DNA of 5,756 nt from Candidatus Methylomirabilota bacterium (lineage in GTDB: Bacteria > Methylomirabilota > Methylomirabilia > Methylomirabilales > 2-02-FULL-66-22): assembly GCA_016209725.1 (NCBI GenBank), contig JACQVO010000046.1, positions 1 to 5,756 on the forward strand, given 5' to 3'. Shown here piece by piece: positions 1 to 5,143 of this stretch (within the stretch, counting starts at the first letter, position 1; the number at the start of each line of letters is the position of its first letter). The notes beneath the pieces were generated by a model, which made no database searches, had not been told where the DNA came from, and saw nothing but the letters and a program-made list of their open reading frames with translations. The translations under genes and the position numbers were made by a program.

Positions 1-411
1 CTGGGCATCTATCCCGCCGTGGACCCCTTGGCCTCGACCTCGCGCATCCTGTAAGCGCGCATCCTGGGCGAGGAGCACTACAACGCGGCCCGGGCCGTCC
101 AGAAGGTCCTGCAGCGCTACAAGGACCTCCAGGACATCATCGCCATCCTGGGGATGGATGAGCTGTCCGACGAGGACAAGCTGGTCGTGTCGCGCGCCCG
201 GAAGATCCAGCGGTTCCTGTCGCAGCCCTTCTTCGTGGCCGAGGCCTTCACGGGCCAGCCTGGCCGCTATGTCTCCGTCAAGGAGACGATCCGGGGCTTC
301 AGGGAACTGGCGGAGGGCAAGTGCGACGAGCTGCCGGAGCAGGCCTTCTACATGGTCGGGACGATTGACGAGGCGCGGGAGAAGGCCGAGAAGCTCAGGG
401 CGGTCAAGTAG
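1..411 (+). CDS. atpD: ATP synthase F1 beta subunit, C-terminal part, with an in-frame stop
   Basis: This is the C-terminal part of the catalytic beta subunit of the membrane-bound F1F0 ATP synthase, which makes ATP from ADP and phosphate. The reading frame enters at base 1 with LGIYPAVDPLASTSRIL and resumes with RILGEEHYNAARAVQ. Both match the very conserved beta-subunit segment without an insertion or deletion. The DELSEED-loop motif appears as MDELSDED from base 154, followed by KIQRFLSQPFFVAEAFTG and EQAFYMVG near the C terminus. The nucleotide-binding P-loop lies upstream, outside the window. The codon at 52-54 is TAA, where most relatives have Asp (or a similar residue) before Pro. Taken literally this cuts the protein before its C-terminal helical domain. 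The next ATG is at 154, in the middle of the domain, so 154-411 is not a credible separate gene. atpC begins 17 bases downstream, as expected in an atp operon. Family identity is certain. Whether the stop is real is not. Confidence 0.93.
52..54 (+). other. In-frame TAA codon inside atpD
   Basis: The frame reads S-R-I-L, then TAA, then A-R-I-L-G-E-E-H-Y. Family members normally read S-R-x-L-D-P-R-I-V-G-E-E-H-Y, so only this codon and the next differ and the phase is kept on both sides. An 11-base direct repeat, CGCGCATCCTG, flanks the codon at 41-51 and 56-66. Its two copies encode the natural RIL...RIL of the family, so it is probably incidental. The cause could be a sequencing or assembly error near the edge of the available sequence, or a true nonsense mutation. 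Confidence 0.9.
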
Positions 412-428
412 GGCGGGTCGAGCGGGCC

Positions 429-857
429 ATGGCGGAACTTGGACGAACCAGCTTTCAGTTGGAGATTGTGACCCCGCAGCGGCTCCTCGTGAGCGATGAG
501 GTCACGGAGCTTATGGCGCCGGGATCCGAAGGGTACTTCGGCGTCCTGCCCGGCCACATCCCCTTCATCACCACCCTGGAGATCGGCGAGCTCACATTTT
601 GGAAGGGCAAGGAGGAGCGGCACCTGGCGGTCACTTGGGGCTACGCCGAGGTCCGCGGGGACAAGGTGATCATTCTGGCCGAAACGTCCGAGCGCGCCGA
701 GGAGATCGACGCGGAGCGGGCCCAGCGAGCCCGCGATCGCGCCGAGCGCCGCCTGCGCGAGTGGGGGGCCGGGGACGAATCCATTGATTTCGCCCGTGCC
801 CAGGCCGCCCTGCAGCGGGCGCTGGCCCGACTGGAGGTGGCAGGCAAGGGCCGCTGA
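429..857 (+). CDS. atpC: ATP synthase F1 epsilon subunit
   Basis: The epsilon subunit belongs to the central stalk of F1F0 ATP synthase. It helps couple rotation to catalysis and can inhibit ATP hydrolysis through its C-terminal helices. The 142-residue protein has the family's usual length. Residues 1 to about 85 fit the N-terminal beta-sandwich: FQLEIVTPQRLLVSDEV, then LPGHIPFITTLEIGEL, then a WGYAEVRGDKVIILAE strand pair. Residues from about 88 form the charged helical hairpin (EEIDAERAQRARDRAERRL, then FARAQAALQRALARLEVA). The ATG at 429 lies 17 bases after the atpD stop. The gap is G-rich with no clear AGGAGG, so translation may be coupled to atpD. It is the last gene of the atp operon here, since the next gene is convergent. 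Position and domain structure agree, so the assignment is firm. Confidence 0.97.
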   Translation: MAELGRTSFQLEIVTPQRLLVSDEVTELMAPGSEGYFGVLPGHIPFITTLEIGELTFWKGKEERHLAVTWGYAEVRGDKVIILAETSERAEEIDAERAQRARDRAERRLREWGAGDESIDFARAQAALQRALARLEVAGKGR

Positions 858-876
858 CGGAAGAACCCACTGCCAC

Positions 877-906
877 TATCCGCAGATTACGCAGATTACG
901 CAGATT
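877..906 (+). repeat. Left copy of 9-base-period array (CGCAGATTA)n
   Basis: After TATC the sequence reads CGCAGATTA (881-889), CGCAGATTA (890-898) and CGCAGATT (899-906), a tandem with a 9-base period. It starts 20 bases after the atpC stop. A near-identical copy in the opposite orientation lies at 1113-1142. Arrays of this motif are scattered through intergenic DNA of many GC-rich and metagenome-derived bacterial genomes. Their function is not known to me. Confidence 0.9.
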
Positions 907-1112
907 CCCCAAGGGCCCTTCCTGCCCGAGTGCTCCTCAGCCTAACTCTAGCAAATTCTTTCCGATCTGAACCGGGGTTCCCTCACAGCCGCTGATCGCT
1001 ACCCCATCCGCACGGGGGTGGATTCTCTTCCCTCCCACCCGATCGATCTGCCTGCAAGAGAGTTCACCATTGGACAAAGGCCATAGATTCTTCTTCGGCT
1101 TTCCCCCCGTGA
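907..1112. other. Gene-free spacer enclosed by inverted repeat arrays
   Basis: This 206-base spacer lies between atpC and the convergent peptidase gene and is bounded by the two inverted arrays. It contains a 10-base palindrome, AAGGGCCCTT, at about 910-919. I found no tRNA, no credible reading frame and no hairpin followed by a T-run. Minus-strand open frames crossing it translate the repeats into a YPQITQIAQI-like peptide, which is typical of spurious genes. Together with its ends it could be a 266-base non-autonomous fold-back element, but I saw no target-site duplication. Confidence 0.5.
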
Positions 1113-1142
1113 AATCTGCGCAATCTGCGTAATCTGCGGATA
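1113..1142 (-). repeat. Right, inverted copy of the CGCAGATTA array
   Basis: Read on the minus strand, this 30-base stretch is TATC followed by CGCAGATTA, CGCAGATTG and CGCAGATT. It matches the left copy at 877-906 in 29 of 30 positions, the single difference being A to G at the end of the second unit. It ends 17 bases beyond the stop codon of the convergent peptidase gene. In RNA crossing the region from either side, the two copies could pair into a 29-bp stem with a loop of about 206 bases. Confidence 0.9.
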
Positions 1143-1159
1143 AACTTTCTCCTCCGGGG

Positions 1160-2644
1160 TCAGGCGAGGTCGGCGCTGATCTGCGCCAGGAGGGGATCCA
1201 GGGAGAGCGGGCCGAGGCCCAACTCGCCAGCCAGCTCCTCCACGGTGTGGCGCTGTCCCCGCTCCCACAGGGCCAGGAGATACGGGCCGGTCCGGTCGTT
1301 CCGATACCACTCCTCGTCGAACCGCTTGCGCAAGAGGTCCCGGAGCTGGGCCTCGAAGATCCAGGCCCGCAGGTAGCGGGCGGCGTAGAAGAATGGGTCC
1401 AGGTCGGCGAGGTACAGCTCGCGCGGCCAGTCCACCAGGGTCGCGCCGGCCAGAAGATCCCGGTAGACATCGGCACAGCTTTGCGCCGGACCCTTGTCGT
1501 GCAGGATGAGTTCGTAGGCCAACTTGGCGGCATACCGCCGGAGGAACCAGAGCTTGTGGAATGCGGCAAATCGCTGGACATCCCTGGGTTGGGACAGGCC
1601 GACGAACCGCCGGAGCCAGCCGCGCTCTTGCAGGAGGCCGTCCAGCAGGAAGGCAAAGGCCTCGGTCACCGAGGCATCTCCCAGACGCCGGTACTCGACC
1701 GCCAGACGTGGATCGGTGTAGGCGAAGTGCAGGGCGTGGCCCAGCTCGTGGAGGAAGGCAGTGTAATCATCGGGGCCTCCGCCGGGGCGGACGACCAGGA
1801 TAACCTCGTCCGGGATGCGGGGCGTTGCCACGAAGGCGCGAGGTGTCTTCTTCGGCCGGGGCGCGTCGTCCACGCGGATGCGACCGCCCGCCTGCGGGTC
1901 GATCCCCATGCGGCGGAGCGGGGCCTCGGCGGCCTCCCGGAGCGTGTCGGGCGGCAGGCAGGCATCAAACTCGGGGGCGCGGAAGAGCCGGGCGAGATCG
2001 TGCCGGCGGGCGGCCGAGGGCTCGACGCCGACCCGTCGCCTGAGATACCATTCGAGGAGGTCCCGGTACATATCCAGGCTGCGGGCCAGGATCGGCTGGG
2101 TGAGCTCCCGAAGTCCGGCGAAGTCGATGCCCGAGAGCTCCTGGCAGAAAGCCGTGTAGCCGGCGAAGCCGAGGCGCTCCACCTCCTGGCGAGATCGCTC
2201 CAGGATTTCCCGGCGGAGGGTGGAGAACTCGGCAACGGCGGCGAGGCGCGCCGATTCCAGGGAGGCCCGGCGGGACCGATCGCTCTCGTTCTTGATCCGG
2301 ACCTCGGCCGAGCGGAGCAGGATCCCTTCGCCATCCGCGGCGATCGTCCGGCCCGCCTCGGCCGTGGTGAGCCGATCGCTCGCCTCGCGCACCTGATATT
2401 CAACACAGTTTGTCCCCAGGAACTCCGCCAGAAACCGCAGGCGATGGGCCGAATCGGGCTCCGAGGCCTCCCGGGCAGCCTGGCGGGCTTTCTCGAACGT
2501 CGTCCGAGAGCCCAGGGACGCGAAGCGCTCGCGGATGGCGGCGGCCCGGCTCTCGTCCTTCAGGCCGGCCCGGGTCAGGTATTCCTCCCGGCTCAGGGCC
2601 TCGGCGAACTGTTCCAGGTCGTCGCGGATGCGGTCTAAGTCCAT
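1160..2644 (-). CDS. M3-like zinc metallopeptidase (gluzincin, HELGH motif)
   Basis: This 494-residue protein is probably a cytoplasmic zinc oligopeptidase, with no signal peptide or membrane segment visible. The HExxH zinc site is H299-E-L-G-H303 within TAFLHELGHALHFAYT (bases 1736-1750). The third ligand is E328 in DASVTEAFAF, 25 residues after the second His, as in family M3 (thimet oligopeptidase/PepF type). A long helical, charged N-terminal region (about 1-250) precedes it. A tyrosine-rich segment near 413-425 (ADLDPFFYAARYLRAW) resembles the substrate-binding part of these enzymes. At 494 residues it is shorter than typical PepF proteins (about 600). M2 (ACE-like) enzymes have similar spacing, so the family call is M3-like rather than exact. 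The ATG at 2644 has no obvious Shine-Dalgarno sequence. The gene is convergent with atpC and separated from the upstream gene by 262 bases of repeats, so it is likely transcribed independently. Substrate is unknown. Confidence 0.85.
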   Translation of the reverse strand: MDLDRIRDDLEQFAEALSREEYLTRAGLKDESRAAAIRERFASLGSRTTFEKARQAAREASEPDSAHRLRFLAEFLGTNCVEYQVREASDRLTTAEAGRTIAADGEGILLRSAEVRIKNESDRSRRASLESARLAAVAEFSTLRREILERSRQEVERLGFAGYTAFCQELSGIDFAGLRELTQPILARSLDMYRDLLEWYLRRRVGVEPSAARRHDLARLFRAPEFDACLPPDTLREAAEAPLRRMGIDPQAGGRIRVDDAPRPKKTPRAFVATPRIPDEVILVVRPGGGPDDYTAFLHELGHALHFAYTDPRLAVEYRRLGDASVTEAFAFLLDGLLQERGWLRRFVGLSQPRDVQRFAAFHKLWFLRRYAAKLAYELILHDKGPAQSCADVYRDLLAGATLVDWPRELYLADLDPFFYAARYLRAWIFEAQLRDLLRKRFDEEWYRNDRTGPYLLALWERGQRHTVEELAGELGLGPLSLDPLLAQISADLA

Positions 2645-2650
2645 AGGGGG

Positions 2651-2670
2651 AATCTGGCGATCAGGCGACT
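2651..2670 (+). repeat. Short 8-base-period array (AATCTGGC GATCAGGC GACT)
   Basis: Two 8-base units, AATCTGGC and GATCAGGC, followed by GACT, lie directly upstream of the peptidase start. They match the degenerate unit (A/G)ATC(A/C/T)GGC that reappears in the longer array at 2825-2860. The array is short, so chance cannot be excluded on its own. The presence of the same unit on both sides of the CTGAGC hairpin supports it. Confidence 0.5.
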
Positions 2671-2702
2671 AGTGTGCTGCCTCTCAAGTTCCGTTGCAGC
2701 TC

Positions 2703-2786
2703 CGTTCACCCTGAGCCTGTCGAAGGGCCTGTCCTGAGCTTGTCGAAGGATGAGGAATCCGGGCTTCGACAAGCTCAGCCCGAACG
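2703..2786. repeat. CTGAGCTTGTCGAAG inverted-repeat element
   Basis: Three copies of one unit are present. CGTTCACCCTGAGCCTGTCG begins at 2703 and a second copy, CTGAGCTTGTCGAAG, lies at 2734-2748. A third, inverted copy, CTTCGACAAGCTCAG, lies at 2764-2778 and continues into CCCGAACGG. Copies two and three form a perfect 15-bp stem with a 15-base loop (2749-2763). This motif is a well-known dispersed intergenic repeat in many bacterial genomes and often produces spurious FDRLRVNG or LSLSKP peptides. No T-run follows the stem, so it is not a canonical intrinsic terminator. It lies between the zinc-ribbon gene and the peptidase gene, where it could still affect mRNA ends or stability. Confidence 0.88.
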
Positions 2787-2824
2787 GGTTTCCTGTAAAG
2801 CCATCTCTAGGACACTGCACTAGG

Positions 2825-2896
2825 GGATCAGGCAATCCGGCAATCAGGCGATCGGGGAACTCCGCACCCCGGATTGCCGGGTCGCCCGATTGCCAA
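2825..2896. repeat. 8-base-period array with inverted partner
   Basis: From 2826 the plus strand reads GATCAGGC, AATCCGGC, AATCAGGC, GATCGGGG, a degenerate tandem of period 8. From 2871 it reads GGATTGCC, GGGTCGCC, CGATTGCC, which is the same unit in the opposite orientation. GGCAATCCGG at 2831-2840 is exactly complementary to CCGGATTGCC at 2869-2878, so the two halves can form a stem around a roughly 28-base loop. The element ends 10 bases before the stop codon of the zinc-ribbon gene. Transcript from that gene would carry the hairpin, but no T-run follows it. Confidence 0.75.
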
Positions 2897-2906
2897 GGTG
2901 CCAAGA

Positions 2907-3275
2907 TTAGAGGTCGTCGCCGAGATCGTCACCGCTCTCTTCCTTCCCCGCGCTGGCCGCCTCTTCCTCCACGGCTTCCTCCATCATCTGGTCGAAGTCC
3001 TCGCCGAGGTCCTCGCCCAGCTCCTTTCCCATCTTCTTGGCCCAGCGCGCGACGCTCTTGGGATCGCTCTCGTCCAGATCGCCAAAGGTGCTGGGATCGG
3101 CCAGGGCGTCCAGCCGGTCGTCCTCCGAGCGGAGGCGGGCAAAGCGGGACATGAGGCGTTCCAGGCGGTGGCCGCCGCAGCGGGGACAGGTCGGCTTGCC
3201 TGGGTTCACGATGCTCCGGACCAGGATGCTCACCCGGCGCCGGCAGTCCTGACAGTGATATTCGTAAATGGGCAC
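2907..3275 (-). CDS. FmdB-type CxxC-CxxC zinc-ribbon protein with acidic tail
   Basis: The 122-residue protein starts with MPIYEYHCQDC, the signature of the FmdB/CxxC_CXXC_SSSS zinc-ribbon family. The four probable zinc ligands are C8, C11, C30 and C33. Family members are small putative regulatory or nucleic-acid-associated proteins, and their biochemical role is mostly undefined. Residues from about 85 to the end are strongly acidic (GEDLGEDFDQMMEEAVEEE and an ESGDDLGDDL terminus) and probably flexible or helical. The start codon is GTG at 3275-3273, chosen because a strong GGAGGG Shine-Dalgarno lies 9 bases upstream and the zinc-ribbon signature begins exactly there. The stop is TAA at 2909-2907. 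It begins 25 bases after the WYL regulator stop on the same strand and probably shares its transcript. Family assignment is firm. Function is not established. Confidence 0.9.
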   Translation of the reverse strand: MPIYEYHCQDCRRRVSILVRSIVNPGKPTCPRCGGHRLERLMSRFARLRSEDDRLDALADPSTFGDLDESDPKSVARWAKKMGKELGEDLGEDFDQMMEEAVEEEAASAGKEESGDDLGDDL

Positions 3276-3284
3276 GACTGGTTT

Positions 3285-3290
3285 CCCTCC
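3285..3290 (-). promoter_or_regulatory. Ribosome binding site GGAGGG for the zinc-ribbon gene
   Basis: On the minus strand GGAGGG lies 9 bases upstream of the GTG start at 3275. It is the clearest Shine-Dalgarno sequence in the window and decides in favour of the non-ATG start. It sits in the 25-base gap after the WYL regulator stop. Confidence 0.8.
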
Positions 3291-3301
3291 ATCAGGAAGG
3301 C

Positions 3302-4306
3302 CTATGACGGGTCCGGGAGAGCCGACTCCTCGTGCTCATCTTTCTCCCGGCCCCCACCGGACCGGGCGGCGTCGGTCGCATGGCGAGCCGTCACGGTCCG
3401 CGCGATCCGGTGGATCTCTTGCCGCAGGGCGGGCGGCCCCAAGACCTCGACGGCGTCCCCGCACGCCAGCAGCCAGGGGAGAAGGTCCTGCGTTCGCAGC
3501 GCCACCAGGGTCAGGATTGCGCTCCCCTGCGGTCCGTCCTCCCACATGAGGGTCCCGAGCGGAGGGTGCTCCTTGAGCGTCTGGGCGAGGGGAGGGCGGC
3601 AGACGAGGCGAACCCGGTGGGCGCCCGAAGAACCCGTCGGCCCCGGGTGCAGGTGACGCTCCAAAAGGCGCGCCGCCACCGGATGGAACCGATGTCGAGT
3701 CATGGATGCCTCCTGTACGTGCGCCACCGGGATGCGGAGGATCCGTCGGCGATCGTGACAGTAGGCCAGCACGGACCAGCCCGCCGGGGAAGACAGCAGG
3801 CGGTACGGGTCCACACGGCGCGACCTCTGCCCCCGCCGCGCCGCCGGGACGTAGGCCAGCTTCACAGAACGCCCCTCGGCGATGGCGGCGCCCAGGGTCT
3901 TGAGGAGCGCCTCGGTCCGGGGATCCTGGACGGGCAGCGCCAGGGCCAGTTGCCGCTCCGGTGGACTCTCGGGCGGCCGCGTCGCCAGGGCCTGCTGCAG
4001 CTTGTGGGTGGCGACGCTCAACGCCCGCGCCGCGTCGGAACCCGCGCGTGTTGCGGCGGCCTGGGCCGCCAGGCGGAGGGCCAGGGCCTCATCCACTGTC
4101 AACGTAATCGGCGCCAAGAGCGCAGGCGCCGCCAGGCGGTACCCGTGGTCGAAGTACACGGGAAACCCTGCCGCGGTCAGCGCATCCAGGTCGCGCCGGA
4201 AGGTCCGCTCCGAGATGCCGCAGGCGGGGGCCAGGGTGGCCGCCTCCATCCCCGGCTGGGTATGCAGGAGCGTGAGCAGCTTGACCAGGCGTTCGGACCG
4301 GAGCAT
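3302..4306 (-). CDS. DeoR/YafY-type HTH transcriptional regulator with WYL domain
   Basis: This 334-residue protein is probably a DNA-binding regulator. Residues 1-58 form an HTH_11-type winged helix (MLRSERLVKLLTLL, then GISERTFRRDLDALTAAGFP and a GYRL wing). A helical linker follows. The WYL ligand-sensing domain runs from about 145 to 200 (GRSVKLAYVPA, then VDPYRLLSSPAGWSVLAYCH and ILRIPVAHV). A WCX-like C-terminal region extends to about 310 and a charged, probably disordered tail ends it. The name-giving W-Y-L triad reads W177-S178-V179, so only Trp is kept. The open frame extends upstream to 5059, but that part is antisense-like shadow of the methyltransferase region. The ATG at 4306 is preferred because the HTH starts there and GAGGG lies 5 bases upstream. 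It sits between a methyltransferase and a zinc-ribbon gene on the same strand. WYL regulators often control neighbouring genes or themselves. The target and ligand here are unknown. Confidence 0.9.
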   Translation of the reverse strand: MLRSERLVKLLTLLHTQPGMEAATLAPACGISERTFRRDLDALTAAGFPVYFDHGYRLAAPALLAPITLTVDEALALRLAAQAAATRAGSDAARALSVATHKLQQALATRPPESPPERQLALALPVQDPRTEALLKTLGAAIAEGRSVKLAYVPAARRGQRSRRVDPYRLLSSPAGWSVLAYCHDRRRILRIPVAHVQEASMTRHRFHPVAARLLERHLHPGPTGSSGAHRVRLVCRPPLAQTLKEHPPLGTLMWEDGPQGSAILTLVALRTQDLLPWLLACGDAVEVLGPPALRQEIHRIARTVTARHATDAARSGGGREKDEHEESALPDPS

Positions 4307-4311
4307 CAACG

Positions 4312-4316
4312 CCCTC
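4312..4316 (-). promoter_or_regulatory. Ribosome binding site GAGGG for the WYL regulator
   Basis: GAGGG on the minus strand is 5 bases upstream of the ATG at 4306. It supports that start over the far longer upstream-open frame. An in-frame TTG immediately before the ATG could also be used. Confidence 0.6.
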
Positions 4317-4363
4317 AGCCATCGCGGAAGACGACGCGCACCCACTGCGGCACTGCCAAGAGG

Positions 4364-4393
4364 CACATAGCAGACTTTCCCCCGCACTGTCAA
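4364..4393 (-). promoter_or_regulatory. Putative sigma-70-type promoter of the WYL regulator
   Basis: On the minus strand a perfect TTGACA (4393-4388) is followed after 18 bases by TGC-TATGTG (-10 at 4369-4364), which resembles an extended -10 element. Transcription would start near 4357, giving a leader of about 50 bases before the regulator ATG. The -35 box contains the TGA stop codon of the upstream methyltransferase (4392-4390). The odd palindrome GGCACTGCC at 4349-4357 lies at the predicted start point and could be an operator, though it is short. This is inference from sequence match alone. Confidence 0.5.
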
Positions 4394-5043
4394 GCCGCGC
4401 GAGAGCCGCGCGGCGCCGCCGGTGCACCAGGAAGCCCGGTCGGCTTGCGCAACAGATAGAGCCAGTACAGACCGCCGAAGCCCAGAGGGATGTCCCGGAC
4501 CAATGTGAGCGACGTCTTGGCCAGGATCGCGTGGAAGTTCCGGTCCACGGAGGTGACGTACCCGCCCAGGACGGAGTTGGCCATCCGCAGCGGGAAGGGG
4601 GGAGGCGTCGGCCGGTTCCAGAACTTGTCGAGCGCGACCAAAAGGCCGCCCGGCTTCGTGACGCGCTCGGCCTCCTGGAGCGCGCGCCCGGGATCCGGCA
4701 CCACGGCCAGGATGAGATGGAGGATCGTCTTGTCGAAGGTCTTGTCCGGGAAGCGGAGATCCATCGCGTCCATCTCCAGGAGGCGGATGCGGCGGGCGCC
4801 GACCTTGGCCGCCGCCCGGCGGAGCATGGCGGGCGTCAGGTCCACCGCCGTGACCTCCGCATCCGGCGGGATGAACTCGAAGTCCGCACCCGTCCCGCAG
4901 CCGACGATCAGGACGGAATCGCCGGCGCGAAGATCCAGCAGGCCGACGGACCGGCGTCGGCTCCCGCGCAGAAACATCACGACGGAGTCGTAGAAGACCG
5001 CCCATAAGGTATACGCGCGACGGAGCCCGGTGTTGGTCGCCAT
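4390..5043 (-). CDS. Class I SAM-dependent methyltransferase (UbiE/PmtA-like)
   Basis: This 217-residue protein is probably a soluble or membrane-peripheral methyltransferase. Motif I, the SAM-binding glycine loop, is VLIVGCGTGADF at residues 44-55. The acidic residue binding the SAM ribose is D68 in VTAVDLTPAML. Later motifs are MDAMDLRFPDKTFD (91-104) and ERVTKPGGLLVALDKF. The N terminus, RRAYTLWAVFYDSVV, matches the A-Y-x-x-W-A-x-x-Y-D opening of UbiE/PmtA-like enzymes acting on quinones or phospholipids. The substrate cannot be read from the sequence. The ATG at 5043 is preferred because homology-like sequence starts there. GTG at 5049, or GTG at 5142 with 33 extra residues of atypical AT-richer sequence, are alternatives, and none has a good Shine-Dalgarno. 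The -35 box of the next gene overlaps its stop codon. The C-terminal tail after LLRKP is low in complexity. Confidence 0.85.
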   Translation of the reverse strand: MATNTGLRRAYTLWAVFYDSVVMFLRGSRRRSVGLLDLRAGDSVLIVGCGTGADFEFIPPDAEVTAVDLTPAMLRRAAAKVGARRIRLLEMDAMDLRFPDKTFDKTILHLILAVVPDPGRALQEAERVTKPGGLLVALDKFWNRPTPPPFPLRMANSVLGGYVTSVDRNFHAILAKTSLTLVRDIPLGFGGLYWLYLLRKPTGLPGAPAAPRGSRAA

Positions 5044-5143
5044 GATCACGGGGGAGCAATCAGCCGCTCCTCGGCTGCGTGCCCGAGGAGCTATCCCCAA
5101 TCCGAAATTCTCAACGGCCAATGAAGGAAAAAAGAGGGGCACT

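Noticed and set aside
154..411. Independent 85-residue gene
   Set aside because: It is the tail of the ATP synthase beta subunit. The homologous sequence continues upstream through the TAA to base 1.
966..977. TTCCGATCT resembling the end of an Illumina adapter
   Set aside because: Only the last nine bases match and the sequence before them differs from adapter sequence, so chance is the simpler explanation.
877..1142. Possible CRISPR array
   Set aside because: The units are 9-base tandem repeats without spacers, and the two arrays are inverted relative to each other.
937..1656. Minus-strand frames through the atpC-peptidase gap
   Set aside because: Their distinctive peptides (YPQITQIAQI, SADYADCADF) are translations of the CGCAGATTA array, a familiar annotation artefact.
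1247..2638. A 463-codon plus-strand open frame antisense to the peptidase gene
   Set aside because: It is the complement of a clear HELGH metallopeptidase. Its translation shows no family motif, and long antisense frames are expected at this G+C content.
2734..2778. Intrinsic terminator for the zinc-ribbon gene
   Set aside because: The stem is strong but no T-run follows it in either direction, and it belongs to a dispersed repeat family.
2635..2904. Minus-strand 89-codon frame containing FDRLRVNG and LSLSKP
   Set aside because: It is a translation of the CTGAGC repeat element, not a gene.
3332..4459. A 375-codon plus-strand open frame antisense to the WYL regulator
   Set aside because: The composition is arginine/glycine/glutamine-rich with no domain pattern. 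The minus strand carries recognisable HTH and WYL sequence over the same bases.
4307..5059. N-terminal extension of the WYL regulator frame up to 5059
   Set aside because: The extension overlaps the methyltransferase coding region in another frame, has low-complexity sequence, and the HTH domain with its ribosome binding site begins at 4306.
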